From an uncultured beta proteobacterium (lineage in GTDB: Bacteria > Pseudomonadota > Gammaproteobacteria > Burkholderiales > Burkholderiaceae_C), in contig CAIQEX010000718.1 in assembly GCA_903870955.1 (NCBI GenBank), positions 1 through 6,579 of the forward strand: a stretch of 6,579 nucleotides of DNA, in the 5' to 3' direction. Shown here piece after piece: positions 1 through 6,579 of the stretch. Below the pieces are notes generated by a model. The model worked only from the letters and a program-made list of their open reading frames with translations, made no database searches and was not told the DNA's origin. Within the stretch, counting starts at the first letter, position 1. Every line of letters begins with the position of its first letter. The position numbers and the translations under genes are program-made.

Positions 1-674
1 CCGTGCAGCTGACCTGGCATGTGCACGAGGGCCAGTGCTGCCAGCCAAACCAGACAGTGCTGGAGATGCAGGGCGACGCGCGGGCATTGCTGACCGGTGA
101 GCGCACGGCGCTTAATTTTTTGCAATTACTCAGCGCCGTGGCCACCAAGACGGCAATCTACGTGGCCGCCATTGCGGGCACCGGAGCACAGATTGTGGAC
201 ACCCGCAAGACGCTGCCGGGCCTGCGGCTGGCGCAAAAATATGCCGTGCGCACCGGTGGCGGGGCGAACCACCGCATCGGCCTGTATGACGCCATCCTGA
301 TCAAGGAAAACCACATTGCCGCAGCCGGTGGTATCCCCCAGGTTTTGGCTCAGGCGGCAGCGTACCAAGAGGTGGCCTCGTTCATTCAGATCGAGGTCGA
401 AACGCTGGCGCAATTGCGCGAAGCACTGCAGCACGGCGCAGCGATGATTCTTCTGGACAACATGGACCTGCCCACGCTGCGCCAGGCCGTGGCGATCAAC
501 CGCGAAATGGCTGCCACGCGCGCTGCCGGTGCCGCGATTCTGGAAATTTCGGGCGGCGTCACCTTGAATGGCTTGCGCACGCTGGCCGAAACCGGTGTCG
601 ACCGTATTTCTATTGGCGCCCTGACCAAGGACGTTGCCGCCACCGATTTCTCCATGCGCTTTGCTGCGTTCTGA
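1..674 (+). CDS. nadC: Nicotinate-nucleotide pyrophosphorylase (quinolinate phosphoribosyltransferase), 5'-truncated by the window edge
   Basis: This cytosolic enzyme converts quinolinate and PRPP to nicotinate mononucleotide, CO2 and pyrophosphate, the step where de novo synthesis joins the common NAD pathway. The reading frame is open from the first bases (first full codon at 3), and about 223 residues are visible. The family is usually 280-300 residues, so roughly 60-70 N-terminal residues lie outside. The GTG at 3 is therefore unlikely to be the start. Visible family signatures, numbered from that GTG, are the [10 protein letters not shown] stretch (66-75), the GGG-NHR segment (85-91), the IKENHI loop (100-105), IEVET, ILLDNM, and the C-terminal SGGV and ISIGALTK phosphate-binding region of the barrel. 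Phosphoribosyl- and quinolinate-binding Arg/Lys residues fall in these blocks. It is followed 8 nt later by nadA on the same strand. I see no frameshift. The assignment is secure. Confidence 0.96.
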   Translation, partial: VQLTWHVHEGQCCQPNQTVLEMQGDARALLTGERTALNFLQLLSAVATKTAIYVAAIAGTGAQIVDTRKTLPGLRLAQKYAVRTGGGANHRIGLYDAILIKENHIAAAGGIPQVLAQAAAYQEVASFIQIEVETLAQLREALQHGAAMILLDNMDLPTLRQAVAINREMAATRAAGAAILEISGGVTLNGLRTLAETGVDRISIGALTKDVAATDFSMRFAAF

Positions 675-682
675 ACTCTCGC

Positions 683-1807
683 ATGACTATCTTGCAAACC
701 CAATCCATCAGCGTTGATTACGAGCTGCCCGACTACTCCCGCACCGATGGTGCCACCCGCACGCTGCATGCTTGGGCCAAGGTGCCGGCCGAGCCCTCGC
801 AAGCCGAGCGCGCCGCCCTGATGGACCGCATTGCCGCGCTGCTGAAGCAGAAGAACGCGGTGCTGGTGTCGCACTATTACGTCCATCCGGATCTGCAGGA
901 CCTGGCCGAGCGTACCGGTGGCCTGGTCAGCGACTCGCTGGAAATGGCCCGCTTCGGCCGCGACCATGCGGCACAGACGCTGGTGGTGGCTGGTGTGCGT
1001 TTCATGGGTGAGACAGCCAAGATTTTGTCGCCGCACAAGACAGTAATCGTGCCGGAGCTGGAAGCCACCTGCTCGCTTGATCTTGGTTGTCCGACCGAGG
1101 CCTTCGCCGCGTTTTGCGACCTGCATCCTGACCGCACGGTGGTGGTCTACGCCAACACCAGTGCTGCCGTGAAGGCGCGGGCCGACTGGATGGTGACCTC
1201 TGGCTGCGCGCTCGACGTGGTGACACACCTGAAGCAGCAGGGCAAGAAAATTCTGTGGGCACCGGACCGCCATCTGGGTGCCTACATCCAGCGCGAAACC
1301 GGTGCCGACATGGTGATGTGGAACGGCTCCTGCATCGTGCATGACGAGTTCAAGGCCTTCGAACTGGACGCGCTCAAGGCCGAGCATCCGGGTGCCAAGG
1401 TGCTGGCGCACCCCGAGAGCCCCGCGTCGGTGCTGGCTGTGGCCGATGCGATTGGTTCCACGTCCGGCATCCTGAAGGCGGCGCGCGAAATGGAAGCCAC
1501 GGTTTTCATCGTGGCCACCGACAACGGTCTGATGCACAAGCTGCGCAGCCTGAACCCCGGCAAGACCTTTATCGAAGCTCCCACTGCGGGCAACAGCGCC
1601 ACCTGCAAGAGCTGCGCGCATTGCCCGTGGATGGCCATGAACAGCTTGCAGGGTTTGGAAGCCGTGCTGCTTTCGGGTGCCAACCAGATTCAGGTGGACC
1701 CTGTGTTGGGTTTACGTGCCCGACTTCCGATTGACCGCATGCTGGATTTCACCGCGAGCCGCGCCAAGCAGGCGGCGGGCTTGGTGCCGAACATTGGCGC
1801 GGCCTGA
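683..1807 (+). CDS. nadA: Quinolinate synthase A (4Fe-4S enzyme)
   Basis: NadA condenses iminoaspartate with dihydroxyacetone phosphate to form quinolinate, using an oxygen-sensitive [4Fe-4S] cluster. The protein has 374 residues, the long E. coli-like type with an N-terminal extension. Cluster ligands are visible as Cys130 (in TCSLDLGC), Cys217 (in [10 protein letters not shown]) and Cys314 of the CKSCAHC motif (Cys308, Cys311, Cys314). From memory, E. coli uses Cys113, Cys200 and Cys297, so all three match with a constant offset of 17. Other conserved blocks are [13 protein letters not shown] (63-75), [14 protein letters not shown] (104-117), [10 protein letters not shown] (156-165), PDRHLG (194-199), HPESP (243-247) and GSTSG (258-262). 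The ATG at 683 gives a normal length but has no clear Shine-Dalgarno; it sits 8 nt after the nadC stop, so translational coupling is plausible. nadB, which supplies its unstable substrate, follows after 16 nt. Confidence 0.97.
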   Translation: MTILQTQSISVDYELPDYSRTDGATRTLHAWAKVPAEPSQAERAALMDRIAALLKQKNAVLVSHYYVHPDLQDLAERTGGLVSDSLEMARFGRDHAAQTLVVAGVRFMGETAKILSPHKTVIVPELEATCSLDLGCPTEAFAAFCDLHPDRTVVVYANTSAAVKARADWMVTSGCALDVVTHLKQQGKKILWAPDRHLGAYIQRETGADMVMWNGSCIVHDEFKAFELDALKAEHPGAKVLAHPESPASVLAVADAIGSTSGILKAAREMEATVFIVATDNGLMHKLRSLNPGKTFIEAPTAGNSATCKSCAHCPWMAMNSLQGLEAVLLSGANQIQVDPVLGLRARLPIDRMLDFTASRAKQAAGLVPNIGAA

Positions 1808-1823
1808 GGCTGATCCCACCTTT

Positions 1824-3398
1824 ATGTCTTCACAACATTTTGATGTCCTGATCGTGGGCAGCGGTCTGGCTGGCCTAAGCGCCGCGCTGCAGCTGCCATC
1901 CCACCTGCAAATTGCCTTGCTCACCAAGGGCGAGTTGAACGAAGGTGCCAGCGCCTGGGCCCAGGGTGGCATTGCCGCCGTGATGGCCGATACCGACAGT
2001 TTTGATTCCCATGTGCAGGACACGCTGGTTGCCGGGGCGGGGCTGTGCGATCTGCCTGCCACGCAGTTTGTGGTGGAGCACGCACCCGACGCCATTCGCT
2101 GGCTGATGTCATTGGGTGTTGCCTTTACCGAAGAAGAGGGCGCATTGCACCTCACCCGCGAGGGCGGCCACAGCGAGCGGCGCATCGTGCATGTGACCGA
2201 CGCCACGGGTGCGGCCGTGCAGCAGACGCTGATCAAAAAGGTGCTGACGGCCCCCAACATCCGCATCTTCAACCACCACATGCTGGTGGACCTGATCACG
2301 CACCAGAAACTGGGTCTGCCCGGCCAGCAATGCGTGGGGCTGTATGCGCTGGACGAGCAGACCGACAGCGTCGTGACCTTTAGCGCGCCGCACACCATTC
2401 TGGCCACCGGCGGTGCTGGCAAGGTGTATCTGTACACCACCAACCCGGATACCGCCACGGGTGACGGCATCGCTGCGGCGTGGCGCGCCGGTTGCCGGGT
2501 GCAGAACATGGAGTTCATCCAGTTTCATCCCACCTGCCTTTACCACCCGCATGCCAAATCCTTTTTGATCAGTGAAGCGGTGCGGGGTGAAGGCGGCTTG
2601 CTCAAGTTGCCCGATGGCACCCGCTTCATGCCCACCCACGATGCGCGCGCCGAACTGGCGCCGCGCGATGTGGTGGCCCGCGCCATCGATTTCGAGATGA
2701 AAAAGCAGGGCCTCGACTGCGTCTTTCTGGACATCTCGCACAAGAGCCCGGCTTTCCTGAAGGAGCACTTCCCCAACATTCTGGAGCGCTGTTTGCAGCT
2801 GGGGATAGACATCACCCAGCAGCCGATTCCGGTGGTGCCTGCTGCGCATTACACCTGCGGTGGGGTGCGCACGGATTTGGCTGGTCGCACCGACCTGGCG
2901 GGCCTGTACGCCATTGGCGAGAACGCCTGCACCGGCCTGCACGGTGCCAACCGCTTGGCCAGCAATTCGCTGGTGGAGTGCATGGTGTTTGCCAAGGCCA
3001 CGGCGCATGCGGTTGAGCATGCCGGGTTGGCGCATCCGCTGTCGATTCCACTCTGGGACGATAGCCGCGTCACGGACGCCAATGAGGCGGTGGTGATCTC
3101 GCACAACTGGGACGAACTGCGCCGCTTCATGTGGGACTACGTGGGCATTGTGCGCACCAACAAACGCCTGGAGCGTGCGGCCCACCGCATCGCGCTGTTG
3201 AAGTCCGAAATTCACGAGTACTACGCGCACTTTCATGTGACGCGGGACTTGCTGGAGCTGCGCAATCTGGTGCTGGTGGCCGACCTGATCGTGCGCTGTG
3301 CGCAGGCCCGGCACGAGAGTCGCGGGCTGCACTTCACCAAAGACTATCCGCAGACGCTGGGTGAGGCGCTGCCCACCGTTTTATGCCGGGCTGATTGA
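1824..3398 (+). CDS. nadB: L-aspartate oxidase (FAD-dependent)
   Basis: NadB oxidises L-aspartate to iminoaspartate with oxygen or fumarate, the first step of bacterial de novo NAD synthesis. It belongs to the succinate dehydrogenase/fumarate reductase flavoprotein family. The protein has 524 residues, close to the usual 530-540. The FAD dinucleotide-binding motif GSGLAGLSAA is at 12-21, and the family signature S-AWAQGGIAAV at 43-53. Active-site residues inferred from E. coli numbering are all present: Glu113 (TREGGHS), His235 (QFHPT), Arg281 (LAPRDVVARA), His342 (AAHYTCGG) and Arg377 (HGANRLASNSL). The helical C-terminal domain carries SRGLHFTKDYP near residue 500. The frame is open upstream to 1677, but those 49 codons overlap nadA and do not look like NadB. 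The ATG at 1824 places the Rossmann motif at residue 12, as expected. The nearest GAGG (1806-1809) is 14 nt from the ATG, too far for a good ribosome site, so coupling to nadA is likely. Confidence 0.97.
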   Translation: MSSQHFDVLIVGSGLAGLSAALQLPSHLQIALLTKGELNEGASAWAQGGIAAVMADTDSFDSHVQDTLVAGAGLCDLPATQFVVEHAPDAIRWLMSLGVAFTEEEGALHLTREGGHSERRIVHVTDATGAAVQQTLIKKVLTAPNIRIFNHHMLVDLITHQKLGLPGQQCVGLYALDEQTDSVVTFSAPHTILATGGAGKVYLYTTNPDTATGDGIAAAWRAGCRVQNMEFIQFHPTCLYHPHAKSFLISEAVRGEGGLLKLPDGTRFMPTHDARAELAPRDVVARAIDFEMKKQGLDCVFLDISHKSPAFLKEHFPNILERCLQLGIDITQQPIPVVPAAHYTCGGVRTDLAGRTDLAGLYAIGENACTGLHGANRLASNSLVECMVFAKATAHAVEHAGLAHPLSIPLWDDSRVTDANEAVVISHNWDELRRFMWDYVGIVRTNKRLERAAHRIALLKSEIHEYYAHFHVTRDLLELRNLVLVADLIVRCAQARHESRGLHFTKDYPQTLGEALPTVLCRAD

Positions 3399-3413
3399 CG
3401 CCCTTGCACCGCG

Positions 3414-3460
3414 AGCTTGGGTGCGGCGGCAAGTGCATCCGCCGCAACCCCGGTCAAGCT
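3414..3460 (+). terminator. Two-part hairpin downstream of nadB, possible operon terminator or processing site
   Basis: An outer 6-bp stem pairs AGCTTG (3414-3419) with CAAGCT (3455-3460). An inner stem pairs TGCGGCGG (3422-3429) perfectly with CCGCCGCA (3439-3446) around a 9-nt loop. GG (3420-3421) and CC (3448-3449) extend it past a bulged A, and 3450-3454 remain unpaired on the right arm. It begins 15 nt after the nadB stop, where the nad operon would be expected to end. There is no T-tract after it on the + strand; six A's follow instead. A classic intrinsic terminator is therefore doubtful. An mRNA-stabilising hairpin or a Rho-assisted 3' end is equally possible. Confidence 0.4.
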
Positions 3461-3585
3461 AAAAAACGCAAGCGTATGTTTCATTTTTATGGGTGGGTTG
3501 CATAGGTCGGCCGAATTGCACAAAATTGACTTGGGTTAGTTTTAAAGTCTGAAGTTCAAAATTTCGCATTGCCCGGTTCAAGTCC
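3461..3585 (+). promoter_or_regulatory. AT-richer intergenic stretch upstream of the glycosyltransferase gene, possible promoter region
   Basis: This is the rest of the 187-nt gap between nadB and the glycosyltransferase gene, visibly richer in A and T than the flanking genes. The best sigma-70-like pair I can find is TTGCAT (3498-3503) and CAAAAT (3521-3526) with a 17-nt spacer, matching consensus at about 3 and 4 of 6 positions. An isolated TTGACT lies at 3526-3531 with no good -10 at the right distance. The perfect 8-nt palindrome TCGGCCGA is at 3507-3514, and the heptamer CAAAATT occurs at 3521-3527 and again at 3557-3563. There is no clear Shine-Dalgarno before the ATG at 3586. That a promoter lies here is inferred from the preceding hairpin and the gap; the exact elements are weak. 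Confidence 0.25.
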
Positions 3586-4398
3586 ATGTCACACCCTGAA
3601 AAATTGCTCTCGGTCCTGCTGCCAATCTACCAGGCACTGCCGAGTATTGAGCGGGCGATTGAAAGTATTGCGTCTGCGTTTCCTGTCGAAGTGGTGGTGG
3701 CGCCCGATGACGGTTCGCAGGACTATGGGTTTCTGCAAACCCGGTATCCCGGTTTCGTAAAGGTGTTGCCACCGGGTCAGCAAACAGGCCCCGGTGCCGC
3801 GCGTAACCGCGCTTTCGCGGCCGCGCGGGGGCAGTTCATCACCATGTTGGATGCGGACGATGCCTATGCGCCGGGTGCGGTCGATGAGGCCCTGGACCTG
3901 GCGCAAAGCAGCAGCTCACAAATTGCCTTCTTTCGGACGGTTTATGTCGATGAGGGCAGCCGCAATGTGTTGCGGGAACTGACCCCACGACCCATTTTGA
4001 ATTTTCAGGACTTGCATGACTTTCAGGGTTCGGTGCACGCCTTGTATGCGCGACGCCACTGGATCCCGTACCAGTCGCTGATGTCGGAGGACGTGTTGCA
4101 GGACGCGCAAATCATGCTTGCGGCCGGTGGGCAGGCGCGGATGACCCAGGCCCCCTACCTGCTGCATCTGAATGCCCAAAGTCTTTGCGCCAACACGCAT
4201 CAGGACGAAATCAACCGGGCTTACCGGCAGATTCGCGATGCAGCGATCGAGCCGCAAATTAAATCCCTCTACCAGGCCAAATTGGATATGGGCAATGCCT
4301 ATGCGGTTTCACTAAAGGAGGGCGCAGAGATGTCGTTCCACGGGTTTTTGGCGCACCAATCGGTGGCTCGACGGGTCGCCCAACCGATGACCGATTAG
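3586..4398 (+). CDS. Family 2-type glycosyltransferase (GT-A fold), acceptor unknown
   Basis: This is a 270-residue putative cytoplasmic glycosyltransferase that would move a sugar from a nucleotide-sugar donor to an unknown acceptor. The N-terminus has the GT-A opening strand LLSVLLPIYQ (7-16), followed by the nucleotide-binding segment with DDGS at 41-44. GPGAARNRA is at 68-76, a region that contacts the donor in this family. The metal-binding DxD motif is LDADD at 88-92, and SEDVLQD (167-173) is in the usual place of the ED catalytic-base motif. All core elements are intact. I see no signal peptide or membrane helix, so membrane attachment as in dolichol-type family members is not indicated. 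The C-terminal 80 residues look helical and are not recognisable. The gene stands alone on its strand after a 187-nt gap and converges with a methyltransferase gene. A role in lipopolysaccharide, capsule or protein glycosylation is possible, but the sequence does not show which. Confidence 0.85.
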   Translation: MSHPEKLLSVLLPIYQALPSIERAIESIASAFPVEVVVAPDDGSQDYGFLQTRYPGFVKVLPPGQQTGPGAARNRAFAAARGQFITMLDADDAYAPGAVDEALDLAQSSSSQIAFFRTVYVDEGSRNVLRELTPRPILNFQDLHDFQGSVHALYARRHWIPYQSLMSEDVLQDAQIMLAAGGQARMTQAPYLLHLNAQSLCANTHQDEINRAYRQIRDAAIEPQIKSLYQAKLDMGNAYAVSLKEGAEMSFHGFLAHQSVARRVAQPMTD

Positions 4399-5021
4399 TC
4401 GGATGTCTTCTGCACGTAAAACTGGTACAGCGGCATCTTCAATACCCGCAGCTTCTGGAAGTGGATGTTGACAAATGCATCAATGGCGGGTTTTGGGCAA
4501 CGCAGGATTTCTACCGCAGAAGTCAACTCGTTGGTCCACAGATAGTCGTCAAACGCCAGGACGCCGCCCACTTTGAGCAGCTTGAATGCCAGCACGGCAT
4601 CACACAGGACATCGGGTGCCTGGTGCGATCCGTCGACATAGACGAAGTCAAAGTAATTTTCTTTTCCATCTGCAAGAAGTCGCACCAGTGCACGGTGCGA
4701 AAGGTCTTTATGAATATGCAGTTTGACCGGGTGGACGGCTTTGGACAGCGCGTGCTCCGTGTTGCGCCTGAAACGCGATTCCACGGCCCGCATGTCGCTG
4801 GGAGCGGTGCCGTCCTCCTGGTGTTCAATGCCACCGCCCCAAGTATCAATGCAATGAATTTCGAGCGCCTCGCTTCCCGCCAGCGTATCCATCAGGAAGC
4901 AGGTGCTGGCACCTTCAAAGGAACCGATTTCAAGAATCCGCGTTGGACGAATTTCTGGCAGTAACTTTGCCCAGTTGGCTTGGGCCGTTTGTTCAAACCA
5001 ATCGGTTGTAAAGGAATACAT
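4395..5021 (-). CDS. Class I SAM-dependent methyltransferase (Methyltransf_24-like), substrate unknown
   Basis: This is a 208-residue Rossmann-fold methyltransferase. Motif I, the SAM-binding glycine loop, is LEIGSFEGAS at 30-39. An acidic residue suited to the SAM ribose is Asp59 in HCIDTWGGG. YFDFVYVDGSH (123-133) resembles the hallmark of the Methyltransf_24 group. LLKVGGVLAFDDYLW (148-162) forms the later strand and turn, with a DD pair at 158-159. I chose the ATG at 5021. A TTG two codons earlier (5027) is possible, and a TAA just upstream of that closes the frame, so the start is fixed within two codons. The ribosome site is weak. The gene follows trpS on the same strand after 75 nt and ends inside the stop of the convergent glycosyltransferase. 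Relatives often sit in surface-polysaccharide clusters and some methylate sugars. Sugar or glycan methylation here is inference from the neighbour only. Confidence 0.85.
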   Translation of the reverse strand: MYSFTTDWFEQTAQANWAKLLPEIRPTRILEIGSFEGASTCFLMDTLAGSEALEIHCIDTWGGGIEHQEDGTAPSDMRAVESRFRRNTEHALSKAVHPVKLHIHKDLSHRALVRLLADGKENYFDFVYVDGSHQAPDVLCDAVLAFKLLKVGGVLAFDDYLWTNELTSAVEILRCPKPAIDAFVNIHFQKLRVLKMPLYQFYVQKTSD

Positions 5022-5066
5022 CGGCAACTCGGCTTTTTAGGAGGTTTCAGAATATGTATCGGGGAA

Positions 5067-5095
5067 GCGCCTGGGTTGCACGCAACGCAAGGCGC
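5067..5095 (-). terminator. Hairpin directly after the trpS stop codon
   Basis: Read on +, GCGCCT (5067-5072) pairs with AGGCGC (5090-5095). Inside it GTTG (5075-5078) pairs with CAAC (5083-5086) around the 4-nt loop CACG, with a 2/3-nt internal loop between the stems. It lies one base beyond the trpS TAA (5097-5099). No T-run follows on the minus strand, so it is not a textbook intrinsic terminator. It may protect the trpS 3' end or reduce read-through into the methyltransferase gene. Confidence 0.4.
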
Positions 5096-5096
5096 A

Positions 5097-6401
5097 TTAA
5101 GCAGCCGCATCCTTCAAGGCATCGAGCGCGGCCAGTACCGCATCCCGATCCGCAACAGGTTCAAGCTGGGCGGTCAGCGCATCCAGCGCTGCGGCTCCTT
5201 CTGTTTGCAACAGACCAATGCTCTTACCCGCGAGCTGCGGCGACTCCAACCCGAGACTTTGCAGCAAGACCACACCCTTGGCATCCGCCAGCTTGAAGTA
5301 AAACTTGCCGTCTTTCTCGCGGTATTGCTTGAATGAAGGCAGCGAAGATTTGGCCGCCTTGACCTTGGCTTGCACGACACCCGTGGTCAGGCCGCGCAGA
5401 CCCACAGCATGGCGCAGGCGCGCCATGAACGGCGTGGCAATGGCGCGGGCCTTTTGGGCACCGGCCAGCAAAAAGGCTTCGACTTCTTGCGGGTTGTCCA
5501 TCAGGTGCTGGTAGCGTGCACGCATGGGTGCAATCTCCTGGTCGATGCGCTCCAGCAACAGCTGTTTGGCATCGCCCCAGGCAATGCCCTTGGCATATTT
5601 GGCACGCAACGCTTCGGTTTCTTCTGGCGTGGCAAATGCCTGGTAAATCTGGAACAGAGCCGAGCCCTCGGTGTCTTTGGCCTCGCCCGGTGCGCGCGAG
5701 TCCGTCACGATACCGGCGATCAGCTTTTTCAATTGTTCGCGGCTGGCAAACAGCGGAATGGTGTTGTCGTAGCTCTTGCTCATCTTGCGGCCATCCAGGC
5801 CGGGCAGGGTGGCGACGGACTCTTCAATCACCGCTTGGGGCGGCACGAAATGCTCGCCGTAGCGGTGGTTGAAACTGTTGGCCATGTCGCGCGCCATCTC
5901 GATGTGCTGAATCTGGTCACGGCCCACGGGGACATGGTGCGCGTTGAACATCAAAATGTCCGCGCCCATCAGTACCGGGTACATAAACAGACCGGCGGTG
6001 ACATCACTGTCGGGGTCCACTCCGGCGGCGGTGTTTTTGTCCACCGACGCCTTGTAGGCGTGGGCACGGTTCAACACGCCCTTGCCGGTTACGCAGGTCA
6101 GGAACCAGGTCAACTCGGGAATCTCGGGCACGTCGGACTGGCGGTAAAACACCACGCGCTCGGGGTCCAGTCCGGCTGCCAGCCAGCTTGCGGCAATTTC
6201 CAATGTCGAGCGCTGGATGCGCGCCGGTTCGTCGATCTTGATCAGCGCGTGGTAGTCCGCCAAAAAGTAGAAGCTCTGCACGCCGGGCGTCAGGCTGGCG
6301 CGCACGGAGGGGCGAATCGAGCCCACATAGTTGCCCAGGTGCGGCGTGCCGCTGGTGGTGATGCCGGTGAGAAAGCGAACGGGGGAGGGTGTGGGGCTCA
6401 T
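5097..6401 (-). CDS. trpS: Tryptophanyl-tRNA synthetase with C-terminal extension
   Basis: TrpS charges tRNA(Trp) with tryptophan using ATP and is essential in the cytoplasm. It is a class Ic aminoacyl-tRNA synthetase that normally works as a dimer. The HIGH-type motif is PHLGN at 20-24, after the TGITTSG start typical of the family. GRDQ is at 160-163 in the tryptophan/ATP site region, and the KMSKS loop is intact at 206-210. The catalytic and anticodon-recognition core ends near residue 337, as in the E. coli enzyme of about 334 residues. The remaining ~97 residues are an extra domain. I recall longer TrpS forms being common in Burkholderiales, so this is probably lineage-typical. The frame is open to an ATG at 6500, but those 33 codons overlap the upstream gene and do not look like TrpS. 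The ATG at 6401 puts the core at the right distance. A weak GGAT precedes it by 5 nt. Confidence 0.97.
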   Translation of the reverse strand: MSPTPSPVRFLTGITTSGTPHLGNYVGSIRPSVRASLTPGVQSFYFLADYHALIKIDEPARIQRSTLEIAASWLAAGLDPERVVFYRQSDVPEIPELTWFLTCVTGKGVLNRAHAYKASVDKNTAAGVDPDSDVTAGLFMYPVLMGADILMFNAHHVPVGRDQIQHIEMARDMANSFNHRYGEHFVPPQAVIEESVATLPGLDGRKMSKSYDNTIPLFASREQLKKLIAGIVTDSRAPGEAKDTEGSALFQIYQAFATPEETEALRAKYAKGIAWGDAKQLLLERIDQEIAPMRARYQHLMDNPQEVEAFLLAGAQKARAIATPFMARLRHAVGLRGLTTGVVQAKVKAAKSSLPSFKQYREKDGKFYFKLADAKGVVLLQSLGLESPQLAGKSIGLLQTEGAAALDALTAQLEPVADRDAVLAALDALKDAAA

Positions 6402-6450
6402 GCAATCCAACGCAAAAACAAGGGTGAAACGTAAAGGTGGTGGGCGGCGA

Positions 6451-6579
6451 TTAATGCAGCAGGGCGGCCAGGGGTGACAACAGCAGATCGACCAAGCCAA
6501 AGGTCAGGGCCATGACCGGTTGCATCCACAGGCTGCTGACCAGACCGGTCACCACCAGGGCCATCACGATAAAGAAGCC
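6451..6579 (-). CDS. C-terminal end of a membrane protein, probably a site-2 protease (M50) family homologue, cut by the window edge
   Basis: On the minus strand a frame enters from the window edge at 6579 and runs 42 codons to a TAA at 6451-6453, too short to have been found by length alone. The peptide begins GFFIVMALVVTGLVSS, continues LWMQPVM, and ends with LVDLLLSPLAALLH. It is strongly hydrophobic, consistent with one or two membrane helices at a C-terminus. Wording of this kind closes the M50 site-2 protease homologues that, as I recall, lie just upstream of trpS in many Burkholderiales. No catalytic HExxH or second motif is inside the window, so the family call is inference from context and the tail. 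The gap to the trpS start is 49 nt with no evident terminator, so the two are probably co-transcribed. Confidence 0.6.
   Translation of the reverse strand, partial: GFFIVMALVVTGLVSSLWMQPVMALTFGLVDLLLSPLAALLH

Noticed and set aside
386..1621. 411-codon open frame on the minus strand opposite nadC and nadA
   Set aside because: It lies antisense to two clearly real genes with intact motifs, and its His/Arg/Gly-rich translation matches no family I know. Long antisense frames are common in GC-rich DNA.
1677..1823. Upstream extension of the nadB frame by 49 codons
   Set aside because: The extension overlaps the nadA 3' end out of frame and has no NadB-like sequence. Starting at 1824 puts the FAD motif at the expected distance from the N-terminus.
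2109..3332. 407-codon open frame on the minus strand opposite nadB
   Set aside because: It is fully antisense to nadB, whose catalytic residues are all conserved. The translation shows no recognisable domain.
3526..3562. TTGACT followed by CAAAAT as a sigma-70 promoter
   Set aside because: The spacing between them is 25 nt, too long, and no good -10 sits 16-18 nt after the TTGACT.
5370..6434. 354-codon open frame on the plus strand opposite trpS
   Set aside because: It is antisense to the TrpS core and has shadow-like Gly/His/Val/Gln-rich composition with no domain.
6402..6500. Upstream extension of the trpS frame by 33 codons
   Set aside because: The extra Cys/Pro-rich residues do not belong to TrpS and overlap the end of the upstream membrane-protein gene. 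The ATG at 6401 gives a normal N-terminus.

Overview
The window reads as a piece of a betaproteobacterial chromosome, most likely Burkholderiales and probably Comamonadaceae (Rhodoferax, Polaromonas or a relative). This rests on the GC-rich coding style, the long E. coli-type NadA with Burkholderiales-like wording, and a TrpS with a C-terminal extension of about 100 residues. The placement comes from recognising protein families, not from a database search.

Region 1 (1-3398, + strand) is the de novo NAD pathway: the 3' three quarters of nadC, then nadA and nadB, with gaps of only 8 and 16 nt. NadB oxidises L-aspartate to iminoaspartate, NadA condenses that with dihydroxyacetone phosphate to quinolinate, and NadC turns quinolinate into nicotinate mononucleotide. 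All key residues I could check in NadA and NadB are present.

Region 2 (3399-3585) is a 187-nt gap. It holds a strong two-part hairpin just after nadB, then an AT-richer stretch that may carry the promoter of the next gene.

Region 3 (3586-5021) is a small accessory islet between two housekeeping blocks. It contains a family 2-type glycosyltransferase on + and a class I SAM-dependent methyltransferase on -. They converge and their stop codons share bases. Such enzymes often build or decorate surface glycans, but acceptor and sugar cannot be read from the sequence.

Region 4 (5022-6579, - strand) holds trpS (tryptophanyl-tRNA synthetase), with a compact hairpin right after its stop. Upstream of trpS lies the last 42 codons of a membrane protein, probably a site-2 protease (M50) homologue, 49 nt away and probably in the same transcript.

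I see no tRNA, rRNA, CRISPR array, insertion sequence or phage gene. Most of the window is ordinary core metabolism. The less ordinary points are the TrpS C-terminal domain, the convergent glycosyltransferase/methyltransferase pair, and the two intergenic hairpins.
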